The notes under the pieces: model-generated
Database searches by the model: none
Seen by the model: the letters and a program-made list of their open reading frames with translations, nothing else
Told to the model about the DNA's origin: nothing
Translations under genes and position numbers: made by a program
Shown here: positions 44,449 to 54,705 of the stretch, piece by piece
Layout: every line of letters starts with the position of its first letter
Numbering within the stretch: the stretch's first letter is position 1
Assembly: GCA_022925895.1 (NCBI GenBank)
Contig: JAKSYS010000383.1
Coordinates: 1 to 58,638 of the forward strand
Source: Fragilaria crotonensis
Taxonomy: Eukaryota; Bacillariophyta; Fragilariophyceae; Fragilariales; Fragilariaceae
DNA: 58,638 nucleotides
Reading direction: 5' to 3'

Positions 44449-44670
44449 ACCGAATAAAGCTCACAGGTAACAACGTTCCTGGATGCTAACTTACAAGGTG
44501 ATAGATACGATACGCAATTAGTTCTCAACAAAAGAGTGAGACCCGATCTTCCGATCAGATCGTGCACTTTATCGCTCTATGTTAACTTCGTATACACTCA
44601 TGTAGGTCATGTAACATAAACAGCCACATACACGGTAGCACAGTATCCAGTACAATGATATTCGTTCGGT
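44449..44670 (-). repeat. 5' LTR of copia element B
   Basis: 222 bases with the same ACCGAA/TTCGGT termini. Expected to hold promoter and transcription start of the element; no TATA box was assigned. Confidence 0.9.
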
Positions 44671-45053
44671 ACGACGTGCGAGTGTTTAGTCGTTCGAAGT
44701 CCGGATTACGGTACGTGGGTACATGTATCCGGGTATGATACTATAGCTTCAATCCTGTGCTGTTCCTACCAGGCTTAACGGTAATGCTATCCTCAACTCT
44801 GCTCTCCGGATGCAATTCACATTGTGGAGGATGAACTTGGATCGAGCTGCTCCTCTAGCTAGAAGGTAGCTCAAGAGTTTTCGCTCATGGGCGATGAGCG
44901 ATGAGCATTGGGATTACCATACTGCACATTGCACATACTACCCTATATTTGGATACTACCCTGTATTTGGGCGACATATGCATATCGTTTAGACGGGTGG
45001 GATGACGTGATGAGCAGAGTGCCAACTTAACGACGGGAGCCTAGCCTAATCAG
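44671..45053. other. Intergenic spacer
   Basis: Contains a short direct repeat (ACTACCCT-TATTTGG twice, about 44938-44970) and GATGAGCGATGAGCATTGGG. Nothing codes. Confidence 0.5.
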
Positions 45054-46667
45054 TCATAACTCCAATGCCATTAGATCATGCGGAAAGTCAGCTCGATAAT
45101 CCTTTCGGTGGTCCCGCAGCAGTTCTAGAAATGCTTTGTGATAGCCAGTGGGAATCAGGTGGTCATCGACCATGGTCCGCGAAAACTCAATCGAATCGAA
45201 CAACGAACATGAAGTGTATGTTGCTGCAAACCCAATACCGTTTCGATAGACGTGGATGCAAGTTCCAGGAGGATAGAGCACTTGCTCCATCCGATCGCTT
45301 GGCACTTCACCAAAGAAAGGACGGTCAAACTTGTTCATCAAGTCATCGGCCCACTTGAGAATTCCTTCCTTGTTCGGGAGCTGGAACCAGTCAAGCATAA
45401 GCTTCAGGTCCTCTAGCGCTTTGGCGGTCCAATCGTAGGATGTGACGTCCCGGAAGGCGTTGACCAATGCAACACCACTCAAACGAGGCACTAGGTCAGC
45501 ATCAGTAATGACCGTTACTACATAGTCCTTCACAGCCTCTGACTGTGGTAGATCCAGTAGTGCTGGACATCCAAATCCTATGCTCGTAACATCGACCCAG
45601 TCTTCTTCATTCAAGTACATTGCCGCAATGGCCGCGGCACCGGCTCCCAAACTGTGCCCGATAAGTGTCACTTTGAGTTTCGTTCTGTTACTTGCGTCCA
45701 GAAGCGATCGGAGCATTTCCAAGTGCTCCGCTACCAACCACTCTCCGGATTTGGAAACCCCGCTATGTGATTTTCCATTCATAAAGTCAGCTGCATCCAA
45801 CATGGTATCTGACAGCATATCGCCAAGCTCCTTTGTTCCGCGAACAACGAAAATAACCTCCAGCGGTTCCTTCTCTGGGTTCTTGAACATTGATTGCAGG
45901 AAATCCTTCGGTGCTCCCGCTTCTTTTTTGATCGCAATAAAGTGTCCAGGTTCTCCAGGTAGGCCCTCGGTCCTGGCATAGATGAGTTGGAACGTATTGT
46001 TGAGAAAATTATGAATGCCTTTCTCGATCAATTCGACAGACCCAGCATATGCCAACTGCGATAAGTACAGAGCATTGTGAAGTTCCAAAACGGAGTCGAT
46101 CGGAACTTGCTTTTGAAAGCGATGCTTTCGACGCTTCCAGCTAGGATTCCTCACTTCATCCATGTGTTCGATGTAGTACAAGACACTAAAAGGAGAAAAG
46201 TGATCAAAGCTCACATTTTTGAAATGGTCCTTCAACTGTTCGACTGACTTGGAAAAGAAGTCAACAAACAATTTCCAGACTTCATCCTTGCTACGAGGCG
46301 ACTTTCCAATTACGATTGCATTTCCCAAGACTTGATCCAGTTTCGAACTTTCGTCTTTACTCGAGTCCAATCGAAAGTCAGAAAAGAGTTTGACGACATC
46401 TTCAGCAGCCTTCTTTAATTCATTGAAGGGGTCTCCGACTAGAAGGGGTGGGAAAGAATCGGTGGTGCTCCCCTCGTCTTGATTAAAGATGTTTTCGGAC
46501 AGAAATTTGCTGATTTGACCTGAAAGGTCTGCTATCGGATCAAATACTTGTGGGTCTGGTTTGTCCTGACACGTGTTGCTGTTGCATGCTTCTATCGAAG
46601 CGGTTGCAGGTAGAACGGAGACATTCGCGGCAATAAAGAGTGCAATGAGGAGAGATACTGCTCGCAT
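45054..46667 (-). CDS. Secreted class 3 lipase-like hydrolase
   Basis: 537 residues. The ATG at 46667 (MRAVSLLIALFIAANVSV) begins a clear signal peptide ending near TASIEA. The C-terminal half is an alpha/beta hydrolase of lipase class 3: LKVTLIGHSLGAGAAAIAA with nucleophile Ser in GHSLG, a probable Asp in VITDADLVPRL, and a His near the end (DDHLIPTGYH). The N-terminal 170 residues, with charged helices, match no family I know. VIFVVRGTKELGDMLSD is the strand that precedes the helix before the nucleophile. Likely acts on acyl esters in the secretory pathway or outside the cell; substrate unknown. Confidence 0.85.
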   Translation of the reverse strand: MRAVSLLIALFIAANVSVLPATASIEACNSNTCQDKPDPQVFDPIADLSGQISKFLSENIFNQDEGSTTDSFPPLLVGDPFNELKKAAEDVVKLFSDFRLDSSKDESSKLDQVLGNAIVIGKSPRSKDEVWKLFVDFFSKSVEQLKDHFKNVSFDHFSPFSVLYYIEHMDEVRNPSWKRRKHRFQKQVPIDSVLELHNALYLSQLAYAGSVELIEKGIHNFLNNTFQLIYARTEGLPGEPGHFIAIKKEAGAPKDFLQSMFKNPEKEPLEVIFVVRGTKELGDMLSDTMLDAADFMNGKSHSGVSKSGEWLVAEHLEMLRSLLDASNRTKLKVTLIGHSLGAGAAAIAAMYLNEEDWVDVTSIGFGCPALLDLPQSEAVKDYVVTVITDADLVPRLSGVALVNAFRDVTSYDWTAKALEDLKLMLDWFQLPNKEGILKWADDLMNKFDRPFFGEVPSDRMEQVLYPPGTCIHVYRNGIGFAATYTSCSLFDSIEFSRTMVDDHLIPTGYHKAFLELLRDHRKDYRADFPHDLMALEL

Positions 46668-47541
46668 GGTCCTGACTAAGAAGGACAAGTATCCATGACG
46701 ACGAAAGGAGCCAGGAATATTTTATGATGCCATGTGGCGAACTCGGAGCACTTATCATACCGGTATAGTACCATGTACGGGTACTATCGACTATAGTCGG
46801 AGGTCGGAGTACTGGTCCCGGGAACCGGGAACCAGGTATGCGTACCTTGTAGTAGAACTTTATTATACGCGTCTCCTTCTATGTATGATACCATGGGGCT
46901 ACTTGTACCGGTATGGTACAGTAGCTTGTACTCAGAGTTCCGAGAGAGTCCACGCAGAGTACGGTAGACTATGCTGCAGAGTCTGAGGTCTGAGTAAACA
47001 TTGTACCGTAGACCTCCAGTATGACATATAAAAGATGTAAACAACAAGTGTTCGGTAGATGCAATCATACGCAACATAATTTGTGCTGTCGATTTTTTTT
47101 TTTACGATCGGCTCGATTAGGGGACATAGACACGGCCTCACGTACAAGGTGCCGGAGAACTACCGGTAGTAGAGATGTAGGTATGCATACGTGTTTCGTA
47201 CTTTACTCCAGTACTTGTAGCGTACTCGTCGTAAACGTTTCATTGTACTGTATCGTTGCACATTACTGTACAAGCTGGAGCCCATATCGCGATCCTTATT
47301 GTGAAATATTCCTTACCTCCTACCAGTTGCTTTTTCCTCACGTAGAATCTTCCGTAGTTCACAATACAAAAAAACTTACCGCTTACTGCACGTTTCAAGG
47401 CAGACTCTGGTTGCATCAACACTCCTACTACTTGCATCGATTATCCCATCGAAAAAACTCTTCTTCCTGCGTCCTTTTGAGGTATACCTATCCTCATCAG
47501 CAAACTCGTTGTCGGTCCCTTCGTTCAGTAATAGAATAGCA
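46668..47541. other. Intergenic with RPS9 promoter
   Basis: GTAC-rich from 46740 to 47005 and from 47150 to 47280 (GTACCGGTATGGTACAG). The last 150 bases are pyrimidine-rich and probably include the RPS9 promoter and leader. No other gene seen. Confidence 0.5.
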
Positions 47542-48430
47542 TGCCTACCAACGCCATCCACCGTAACTGTGAGTTGACAAGATGAGTTTCGTCATGGTCG
47601 ATGCGCGAAATTCGAACTCTTCGCTGCCGTGTTGATCTCCTCCCGGGGCATTCGTCGCCTTAAGAATGCTTGACGTCACATGGGAACGCCATCGCAATTT
47701 GCTCCTAAGTAATGTGTGCCACTGTTGGGCCCTGTATTGCATATTCTTCGTTTTTGCGATTTTAATTGATACATCTTGTATGTTTTGCCGTTTTGGGACG
47801 TTTCTTTGGGTTAGATTTGTATGAGATTCCGTGTCCTCCTCTTGATTCTTCTCTGACCTTCCCCTTTCGTTTCACCATGTGACAGACCGTAAGACTTCCA
47901 AGACACCTCGTCGTCCATATGAGAAGGAGCGTCTTGATGCTGAGCTGAAGCTCGTCGGAGAGTACGGACTGAGATGCAAGCGTGAAATCTGGCGCGTGCA
48001 GTATGCGCTGGCCAAGCTTCGAAAGGCTGCCCGTACGTTGTTGACCCTTGATCCTAAAGATCCAAAGCGTGTGTTCGAGGGAGCTGCCCTCCTGCGACGC
48101 ATGAACCGTTACGGTCTTCTTGCCGATAACGAGCTCGAGTTGGATAGTGTTCTTCAGCTGACCACCCAGAAGCTGTTGGAACGCCGCTTACAGACCAAGG
48201 TCTACAAGCAAGGGTTGGCCAAGTCTATTCACCACGCCCGTGTGTTGATCCGTCAGCGCCACATTCGTGTCGGAAACCAACTTGTTAATGTTCCATCCTT
48301 CAATGTCCGTACTGCTTCGGAGAAGCACATTGACTTTTCGACTAACTCCCCATATGGCCAAGGCCCACCTGGACGTAATGCCAAGAAGCGAGCTGCATCC
48401 AAGGCTGCTGCTGGCGGCGATGAGGAGTAA
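47542..48430 (+). CDS. RPS9: 40S ribosomal protein S9 (uS4), two exons
   Basis: 190 residues. Exon 1 (47542-47569) codes MPTNAIHRN; the 316-base intron (47570-47885, GTGAGT and TGTGACAG) splits the next codon and joins to [18 protein letters not shown], which matches the known start of eukaryotic S9. The body carries [18 protein letters not shown] and the S4 RNA-binding fold ([21 protein letters not shown]). The C-terminus ends in a Lys/Ala/Gly-rich tail. Essential for small-subunit assembly and decoding accuracy. Without the intron there is no usable ATG, since ATG at 47877 is followed directly by TGA. Confidence 0.96.
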
Positions 48431-48996
48431 AGAATGCGCCCTGCTCGATCTTTCATCACTGAACGAAGAAACTTTAAGTAGTCGACATTTCCCCGCTTAT
48501 TATTACCGTGACCTAGTCTATCATTTCCATTTCCTCCCTCGGGATGGCAGCGAATATAGCGGTTCTCAGTATTTTCTGTGATGGCAGTTGCATGCTTTCT
48601 TGCATGACTTGGAGTTGGGCGGCGATGCTCATCACGTTCCTTTCCTTACAATTGTTTTAGCTACATATATTGGTGGCCGGAAGAGTACTCGCCATTCCTA
48701 TTCTGGAGAAGGATGATGTGCATATGCTTTATTGAAGGATTAGGTGCACTACCGTATTCTACGGTAGGTACAGCAGTACAATGTACTTTGTACTGTATGA
48801 CATACCCCAGTACACAAGTAGTGCGCGTGTTCTCATGATCGGTTTCTGTAGTTGTGTGACGTTTTCCGTTTTGACAGCCTTTTTGACTGACTTTCAACAC
48901 ATCAACACCATTCCACTGTTCACAGCGATCGGTTTCACGTGTCATATAAGCCAAAACTGCTGATTGCTGATTGTCATTCAACTTTTCCCCATTATT
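48431..48996. other. Intergenic spacer
   Basis: 3' region of RPS9 and promoter of the Cys-rich protein gene. GTAC words at 48770-48820. No gene recognised. Confidence 0.5.
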
Positions 48997-49382
48997 ATGC
49001 GATCCATCGTCATTCTTCTGGCACTATCTGTCGCCACCATTCAAGGCTTCACATGTGGTAGTGGTCCACAACAACGTCACAACAAGGACACAGTGCTGTT
49101 CTCTCTTTCCGTTCTCAATTCCTGACTGCCGCATCATCATCAGCGGCCGCCATGCTGACAGTTGTCGCCTCCCCCGCGTCGGTGCGCGCTGCAGAAGACG
49201 CGGCGAAGAAGGGCACCAAGGATGACCCTGCCTACCAGTTTTGCCTTTCCACGTGCATGTACGAGTGCACCAAACCCAAGGGCGAAGAGACCAAACTCCG
49301 CAAGGAATGCCTCCCAGAATGCAAGCAAAAGTGTGCGACGACAAAGCAGCAACTCATGATCGGGACACCAGCGAGTAAATAA
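48997..49382 (+). CDS. Small Cys-rich protein, likely plastid lumen-targeted (one frameshift)
   Basis: The ATG at 48997 starts MRSIVILLALSVATIQG followed by F, fitting a diatom bipartite plastid presequence in which Phe sits at +1 after signal cleavage. A transit-like stretch leads to a second hydrophobic segment (AAAMLTVVASPASVRA) with an A-x-A-like site, suggesting import to the thylakoid lumen. The mature part has a pattern of Cys pairs (FCLSTCMYEC, then ECLPECKQKC), about 65 residues. A one-base loss between about 49060 and 49105 separates the two parts; no plausible intron bridges them. Function unknown; the twin C-x3-C motifs could bind metal or form disulfides, as in CHCH-like proteins. 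Confidence 0.62.
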
Positions 49383-50088
49383 ACAAGCGAGGCATTATTG
49401 GAGCCGCCTGGGTTGAATAATGCTGCGTTAACAGGTATGATGAGAAAGTCCTCCTGCTACTACAGTATAATAGAGAGGAAAGTCGAGTAACTGAGTACTA
49501 CCGACTCGCCCACTCGAGTGAGTCATGCACAAGCAAATGTTAAACTCGGAATACATTGCTAAATCGACTTCTTTTGCAGCGACGCAATACCAGGGCGCAA
49601 GCCTAAGAACTAGAGTGTTCAACATGCGTACATACTTACCATGGAGTAACTCCACCTCATGTTATCGCCAGGTGCCGTCTGCTGACTGTCATAGTTTATT
49701 TACTGCAATATGAATATAAAAAAAGTTGAGACCGTCCAGAAGAACCTGCACTTCGTACTGGACGACTGTCGTCAACTGTGACAACTCTGCAAATCCGTGC
49801 ATACATACATGGTTCCGGTACTGGCGCAGGTGCGCATACTGGCTGTCGTGCTGTCGTGCAGCATGTTTGGCGGCTATTCCTGTTTCAGCTGGTGCCCATC
49901 ACGACCGGATGTACAACTCAAACATGGCTGTGCCTTCGAACCGGCAGATTGTTTCAGCGACTGAAAAAGCTCACGCTCTCAGATTTTCACATCCTCCTTC
50001 CTCCTCTGAAGCAGTATCACATTGAATCGAACGGGCCATCCCCTCATTTCCGCGTCCCTTTCTCTATCAACATCTCTATTCATCCATC
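49383..50088. other. Intergenic spacer
   Basis: Between the Cys-rich protein gene and CHMP1. Short open frames without features; no repeats of note. Confidence 0.5.
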
Positions 50089-50896
50089 ATGGGAAACAAG
50101 GTGTCACTCGAAGAAGAACTTATCAACCTTCGAATAGTATCGAAACAGATGATTCGAAGCAGTAAAAAGTGTGAAAAGAATGAAAAGGCTGCATTGGAAA
50201 AACTCAAGAAGGTGAGTCGTACATTGCCTGCTTCGTGCCGTTTCCGAATCCCTGGCGTTGTGCACATTCCATACTGCCCCGACGTTCGCTACGACGCGGT
50301 CGCCTACTCATAACTCATGCTGCACTGACCATTTCTTGGTGCTTTCCTTCTTTTCTATTTTTGTGTGTCTCTCGGTTTCGATCTACTCCATGCACTTTAC
50401 ATAGGCCATCAAGCAGGGCAACACGGAAGGTGCTCGCATTTATGCTCAGGATGCCATTCGCGAGAAGAATCAGGCCTTGTCGCATCTGCGCATGGCGTCA
50501 CGAATAGACGCGTGTGGGTCACGCATCGAAACTGCCGTCCGCATGGGACAGGTCACGTCCAGTATGAAGGGCGTCACCAAGGGCATGGAGAAGTCTCTGG
50601 CATCCATGGATATTGACCAAATCAGCAAGTTGATGGACAAGTTTGAACAGCAATTTGAAGATTTGGATGTCAAGACTCAGTATATGGAGGGCAGTATGAA
50701 TGCCACGACGGCGACTTCGACTCCGGCGGAGCAAGTGGATGGATTGATTCAGTTTGTGGCGGATGAAAACAATTTGGAATTGGGCGAGGCCTTCGCCGGT
50801 GCTGGACCCGTTGGAAAGAAGATTCCCAAGCCTGAAGCTGCAAAGGAAGAGCCTGCCGATTCTCTCGAAGCGAGGTTGGCGAATTTGAGATCTTAG
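50089..50896 (+). CDS. CHMP1: ESCRT-III subunit CHMP1, two exons
   Basis: 204 residues, the usual family length. Exon 1 is 50089-50211 and exon 2 is 50405-50896; the 193-base intron has GTGAGT and TTTACATAG and falls between KLKK and AIKQGN. The basic helical N-terminus (SKQMIRSSKKCEKNEKAALEK) and the core AIREKNQALSHLRMASRIDA fit Snf7-domain proteins. The C-terminus ends DSLEARLANLRS, a MIM1 motif for Vps4. It would act with Vps4 in membrane scission at multivesicular bodies. It lies tail to tail with a sorting nexin gene, also endosomal. Confidence 0.95.
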
Positions 50897-51179
50897 GGAA
50901 ATTTTGCCTCGTAAAAGTAACCAAGATTGCATGTTTCCATAACGTTATACTTGTCCAGGGTAATCGCCTTGTGTCAAATACCTTTCGATCAGTGCCGTCA
51001 GAGCAGAAGTCGTCCTTTGTATATGCCGCAAGCAGCACTATCAGGTGTCAGGCACCTGTAGTGACGACCAACAATTCGACAAGAAACAAGGACATGCTAC
51101 GGCATAGAACTCTGTAGTCCACCTCATTTTCTACTTTATTGTCAAATCCTCGTTACCTATGGGCCTTCTTCCAATTAGA

Positions 51180-53546
51180 TCACGGACCTGCATTGTATTC
51201 TGGAAACGCTTGCAAAAAACTATCCCTCGTTGCTTCCCAAATGGATTTCTGTTCTGCCGTTGCCTCCTTCATCGACGAACACACAACCTTCATACTCTTG
51301 CTCCACTCAGTCCGGCGTTCAAAGGCGACACGGTTCACTTCCAACTTGAGGGTGTCGCCGATCACATCGCATTGATGGGAGGCACCCAAGGCCATGCCGT
51401 CACTCATAGATGCATCACGTTCCAATCGATCCAATTCTCCCAATGTTCCATTGACTTGATAACCTCGTTGATGCGCCATGAGTCGCTGGGCTCGCATATC
51501 GGCACGACCGCGTTCCTTGACACGTCGTTGGAGCGCCGCGCGACGATCGCCAAAGGCCAGTTTTTCGTATTTGCACATGCGGTACTGCGTGACAAAGGAG
51601 TTCATGGCGGCCGAAAGCTCCAGCGCGAGTCGTTTCTGACGACTACTGTACCGCAAGAGTCCCTGCGACAAAATGTCAATCGGAACTCCCAAATCAGGAT
51701 CGGAGGCCTCGACGGCCTTGCTCAGTTTGCTCAATTCCATGCCGACGGCGCCGGCGGATTCGCCGTGTTCGCGAAGGAGAGTGACGGAGCCTTCCAATTT
51801 GGGCACCGCTTGTGTGACGGCACCCATGCGTATGCCTTCGCAGTTGGCGAGGGCGAGCAGTTCGGCATTGTCTTCGAGCGCGTCCTGGGAGTTGGATTCC
51901 CAAGGCATTTTTGAATCCGTGACGTTTTGAACGGCCGCGCCGGAAACAGCACCGAGGCGGGTCAAGGCGTTGGACGAGACTTCCGCCCAGGCAGTGCCCA
52001 TGTCATCCTGCAAGGCGAGAAATAGCTTCAAGGAGGAGGATTTTCCGGCGTATGGGTGGTGCACAGCGGCATTCAAAAAGACTTGGATCTCGGCACATCG
52101 TTGCAGTGCGAATTCAGCCGATTGCAAGGTGGAGGCCTCTTCAAGGGCGCGAGCTGCATGCTTATTGGGTCTAGAAACACGTTGTAGGAGAACATACTTG
52201 AGGTGTGAGACATGAAGCATGACAGACTATGTGAAAGAAAATGGCACAATAATTTGTAATTACCTTGGTGGGAGAATCGCTCCAGGACATTCATCACGGA
52301 GCCGGTCTTCCAGGGCAACAATATGTCTGAAACGACGTCGGACAACCCAAAATCCGCCTTCCTTCAATGCCGTTTGTATTTGATAGTTCCAATGTGGTGG
52401 TACCACGTTGAAAAGGGAAGGAGGTTGCACAAGGAGTGGGTCGCTGACCGTCACTTGACCGTACACGGGTTCAAAAGGTGGAGGTTGGACAATCGGAGGA
52501 GGACGCGCATAACGATTCATGGAATTGTGCATGCCAACCGTAGGCGAAGCAGTGGGAGTATGCGGGAGCCGAGACGACGATGGGATCGAAGCTACGGAGG
52601 TCGTGAGAGGTGATATGGTGTGAGTTTGAACTGGTCCTCCGGTGCTGGAGCACATGTATGTTTGGGGCTGGTTCGGCGCTGGTTGAGGCGACATGGGTAG
52701 AGGATCAGGTCGATAGAAACCCGCAGGCGAAAAGGAATCATGACGTGCCTGCTGGTGCTGGGTCTGTAATTGTTGTTGCTGATGCTGATACATCGGCGTT
52801 GAAGTGGGAACGTACTGAGACGCAGCGGATTGCTGTTGCATCATTTGAGATCGTTCCGCAAAAGTCATGGGTGCCGGGGTACTCATGCCCATCCGATCCA
52901 TCTGATTCGTGACTTGATTGACCTGGTGTGCAGAGTATGGCGCAGCCATATTCATATTGGTGTTCATCTGGTTTGGATTCTGATGGTTGGTGAACTGCTG
53001 CTGTGGAGGATATCCTGGAAGCATGGCGCTGTTCGCCAAATTGACAGACTGCATCATTTGTTCCTCCGCGTGGACGCGTCGACGTGCCTCCTCTTGCCTC
53101 TGCAATTCCAAGCGACGTTGTTCTTCCGCGTAACGCTTTTGTTCTTCTTCCAATCGCTTTTGTTCTTCCAGCTTCTGACGCTCTTCTTCCTCTCGATCAA
53201 CAACATCAAAAAGTCCTCCACCGCCGCCGCCAGAAAAGTCGCCGAGAAGCCCAGAACTCGCCAACGAGTATTTGGTCTTGGGAGCTGTCGGTTGCTGTTG
53301 CAGAGGAGCTTGCACAGGCACATTGTTGCTGTTGATGCCGTTGTTGATATCATCCAGAGGATTATCAACAATTAGCTGACCAGTCTCAGGAATGGTACTT
53401 GGAGTGGGTTGTGAAGGCACTGGATCACCATGACCGGCTGACAGCGGAGGTTCATCGACAAGAGGAATTTCACCAAATAAGTCTTGTTCTGGTTCTGGGA
53501 TATCTCCAGTGAGAGACGCCATCAATGAAATCTTGTTGCTCGTCAT
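51180..53546 (-). CDS. Sorting nexin, SNX1/2/Vps5-like, two exons
   Basis: Predicted 757 residues. Exon 1 is 53546-52264 and exon 2 is 52170-51180; the 93-base intron (GTAATT, TTTCTAG) joins ILPPR to PNKHAARALEE in frame inside the PX domain. The first 360 residues are Gln- and Pro-rich with a charged helix (EEQKRLEEEQKRYAEEQRRL). The PX domain covers about residues 362-455 (YGQVTVSDPLL, VVRRRFRHIVALEDRL, then FLNAAVHHPY). The rest is a helical BAR/Vps5 region (about residues 480-757). PX binds phosphoinositides and BAR senses curvature, so it should act in endosome-to-Golgi or recycling tubules, possibly with retromer. The N-terminal low-complexity part is longer than usual. Confidence 0.9.
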
Positions 53547-54705
53547 GTTTTTCTATTGCAGACTGCAAATGTCAAATGGAAGGCAGGCTTTTGTCTGTCA
53601 GGGTTCTCGGAAGGCTCTAGTAGCAGCAACTCGCTTCGAATGATTCGGTATTTAGTTCACTCGTGGTATGTGTGCTTGGTGTGCGAAGTCGGATCAGCAG
53701 CTCGCCCTCAGACGAGGAAACGAGAGACCCCGCCCGCCCCGTCCGTTGAGCGTTGCATCTACCAGTAGAATCGAAAGAGTCAAGGGCAAGCCAAAGCCAG
53801 GGTCGAGATCCATGATATATTATGATCATATGAATACTATTGTACGGAGTACGGAGTACATTGTACTATCAGTGTACTATCATACCAAATTCAGGTATGC
53901 TGGTACCTGTACTAGTATGTCATACCGACGATTATGACTTTTGCCTTTTACGCAAATGACCTGTGAGTCAACGTGACGTTGGTACGCATCATTCAGGGTA
54001 CAGTAACTGTACCTGGTGGTATGATAGTACTCTGATGTGAGCAGTCTACCGAATAGAGTGGTCGATATGCATTTGTGGACGTTTCGTGACGGCGGTTACT
54101 TTTTTTTTTGGGGAAATTACAATATCGCGTATTTTTCAGCCACTTTTCAATATAGTACAATGACCCTCTATATACAACTTTACTCTTTACTATATCACCG
54201 ATTTGCTTTTGACGTTTACAATATCACGCATACATTTGTTCATTTATTACTATATCACGCAAACGTGATATAGTAACACATTTTGTCGCCAGCCACATCT
54301 TCTCTCCACAGATAACATGGTACTCCGTATTGTAGCCAATGTCATAAATGAAGAATGGCCAACCTTGCACCACAACCTCTTTCTCTGTCATTTTGTTTCA
54401 ATCACTTGTAGCTCTCAGTTTGATTGCGCTAATGTGGTAGTTGTTATCACTCTTGTAGTGTGGTCATTATTTGCGTTGTGCTTCTTCTGTGTTGAACGTT
54501 CAAATTCAAATTGACCATTGTGGGCGATGCATTTGAATCAACTGAACCTGATACAGTAGTCTACGCACCTTTTGGTATACAGTACCGTAATGTTCATCTG
54601 AGAAGTACATGAACCTAAATCCAGCCCCTTGTCGTCACCCTCATCGAATGCAACATGACGCATATAGTTGTTATGCACACTAAAATTGTCATTACCTATT
54701 ATCTA
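53547..54705. other. Intergenic with ATATCACG motif cluster
   Basis: GTAC words at 53840-53925 and 54000-54030. From about 54117 to 54276 the motif ATATCACG and close variants recurs about five times, ending in a perfect hairpin. It lies downstream of the MULE transposon and could be its terminus, but no matching copy was found beyond 57769. Confidence 0.5.
54247..54276. repeat. Perfect 13-bp hairpin
   Basis: Arms TTACTATATCACG (54247-54259) and CGTGATATAGTAA (54264-54276) around the loop CAAA. Related half-sites (ACTATATCACC, ACAATATCACG, ACAATATCGCG) precede it within 130 bases. Confidence 0.85.

Larger units (their letters stand above)
38163..44670 (-). mobile_element. Copia element B, near-intact
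   Basis: A 6508 bp LTR retrotransposon on the minus strand: 5' LTR (44449-44670), primer-binding site, gag, UGA, pol (protease, integrase, chromodomain-like segment, reverse transcriptase, RNase H), a short purine-rich tract next to the 3' LTR, and the 3' LTR (38163-38385). The LTRs differ by a single A in a run, so insertion was recent. No 5-base target duplication is evident (ACTGT against ACGAC outside). If the LTR is taken as starting at CGAA, both flanks read GTAC, which is common in this genome and may be chance. Confidence 0.95.

Noticed and set aside
47021-47539. 172-codon open frame upstream of RPS9
   Set aside because: Lies in the pyrimidine-rich promoter/leader region and has a featureless composition.
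47877-47879. ATG at 47877 as RPS9 start
   Set aside because: It is followed directly by TGA; the conserved N-terminus is supplied by the upstream exon at 47542.
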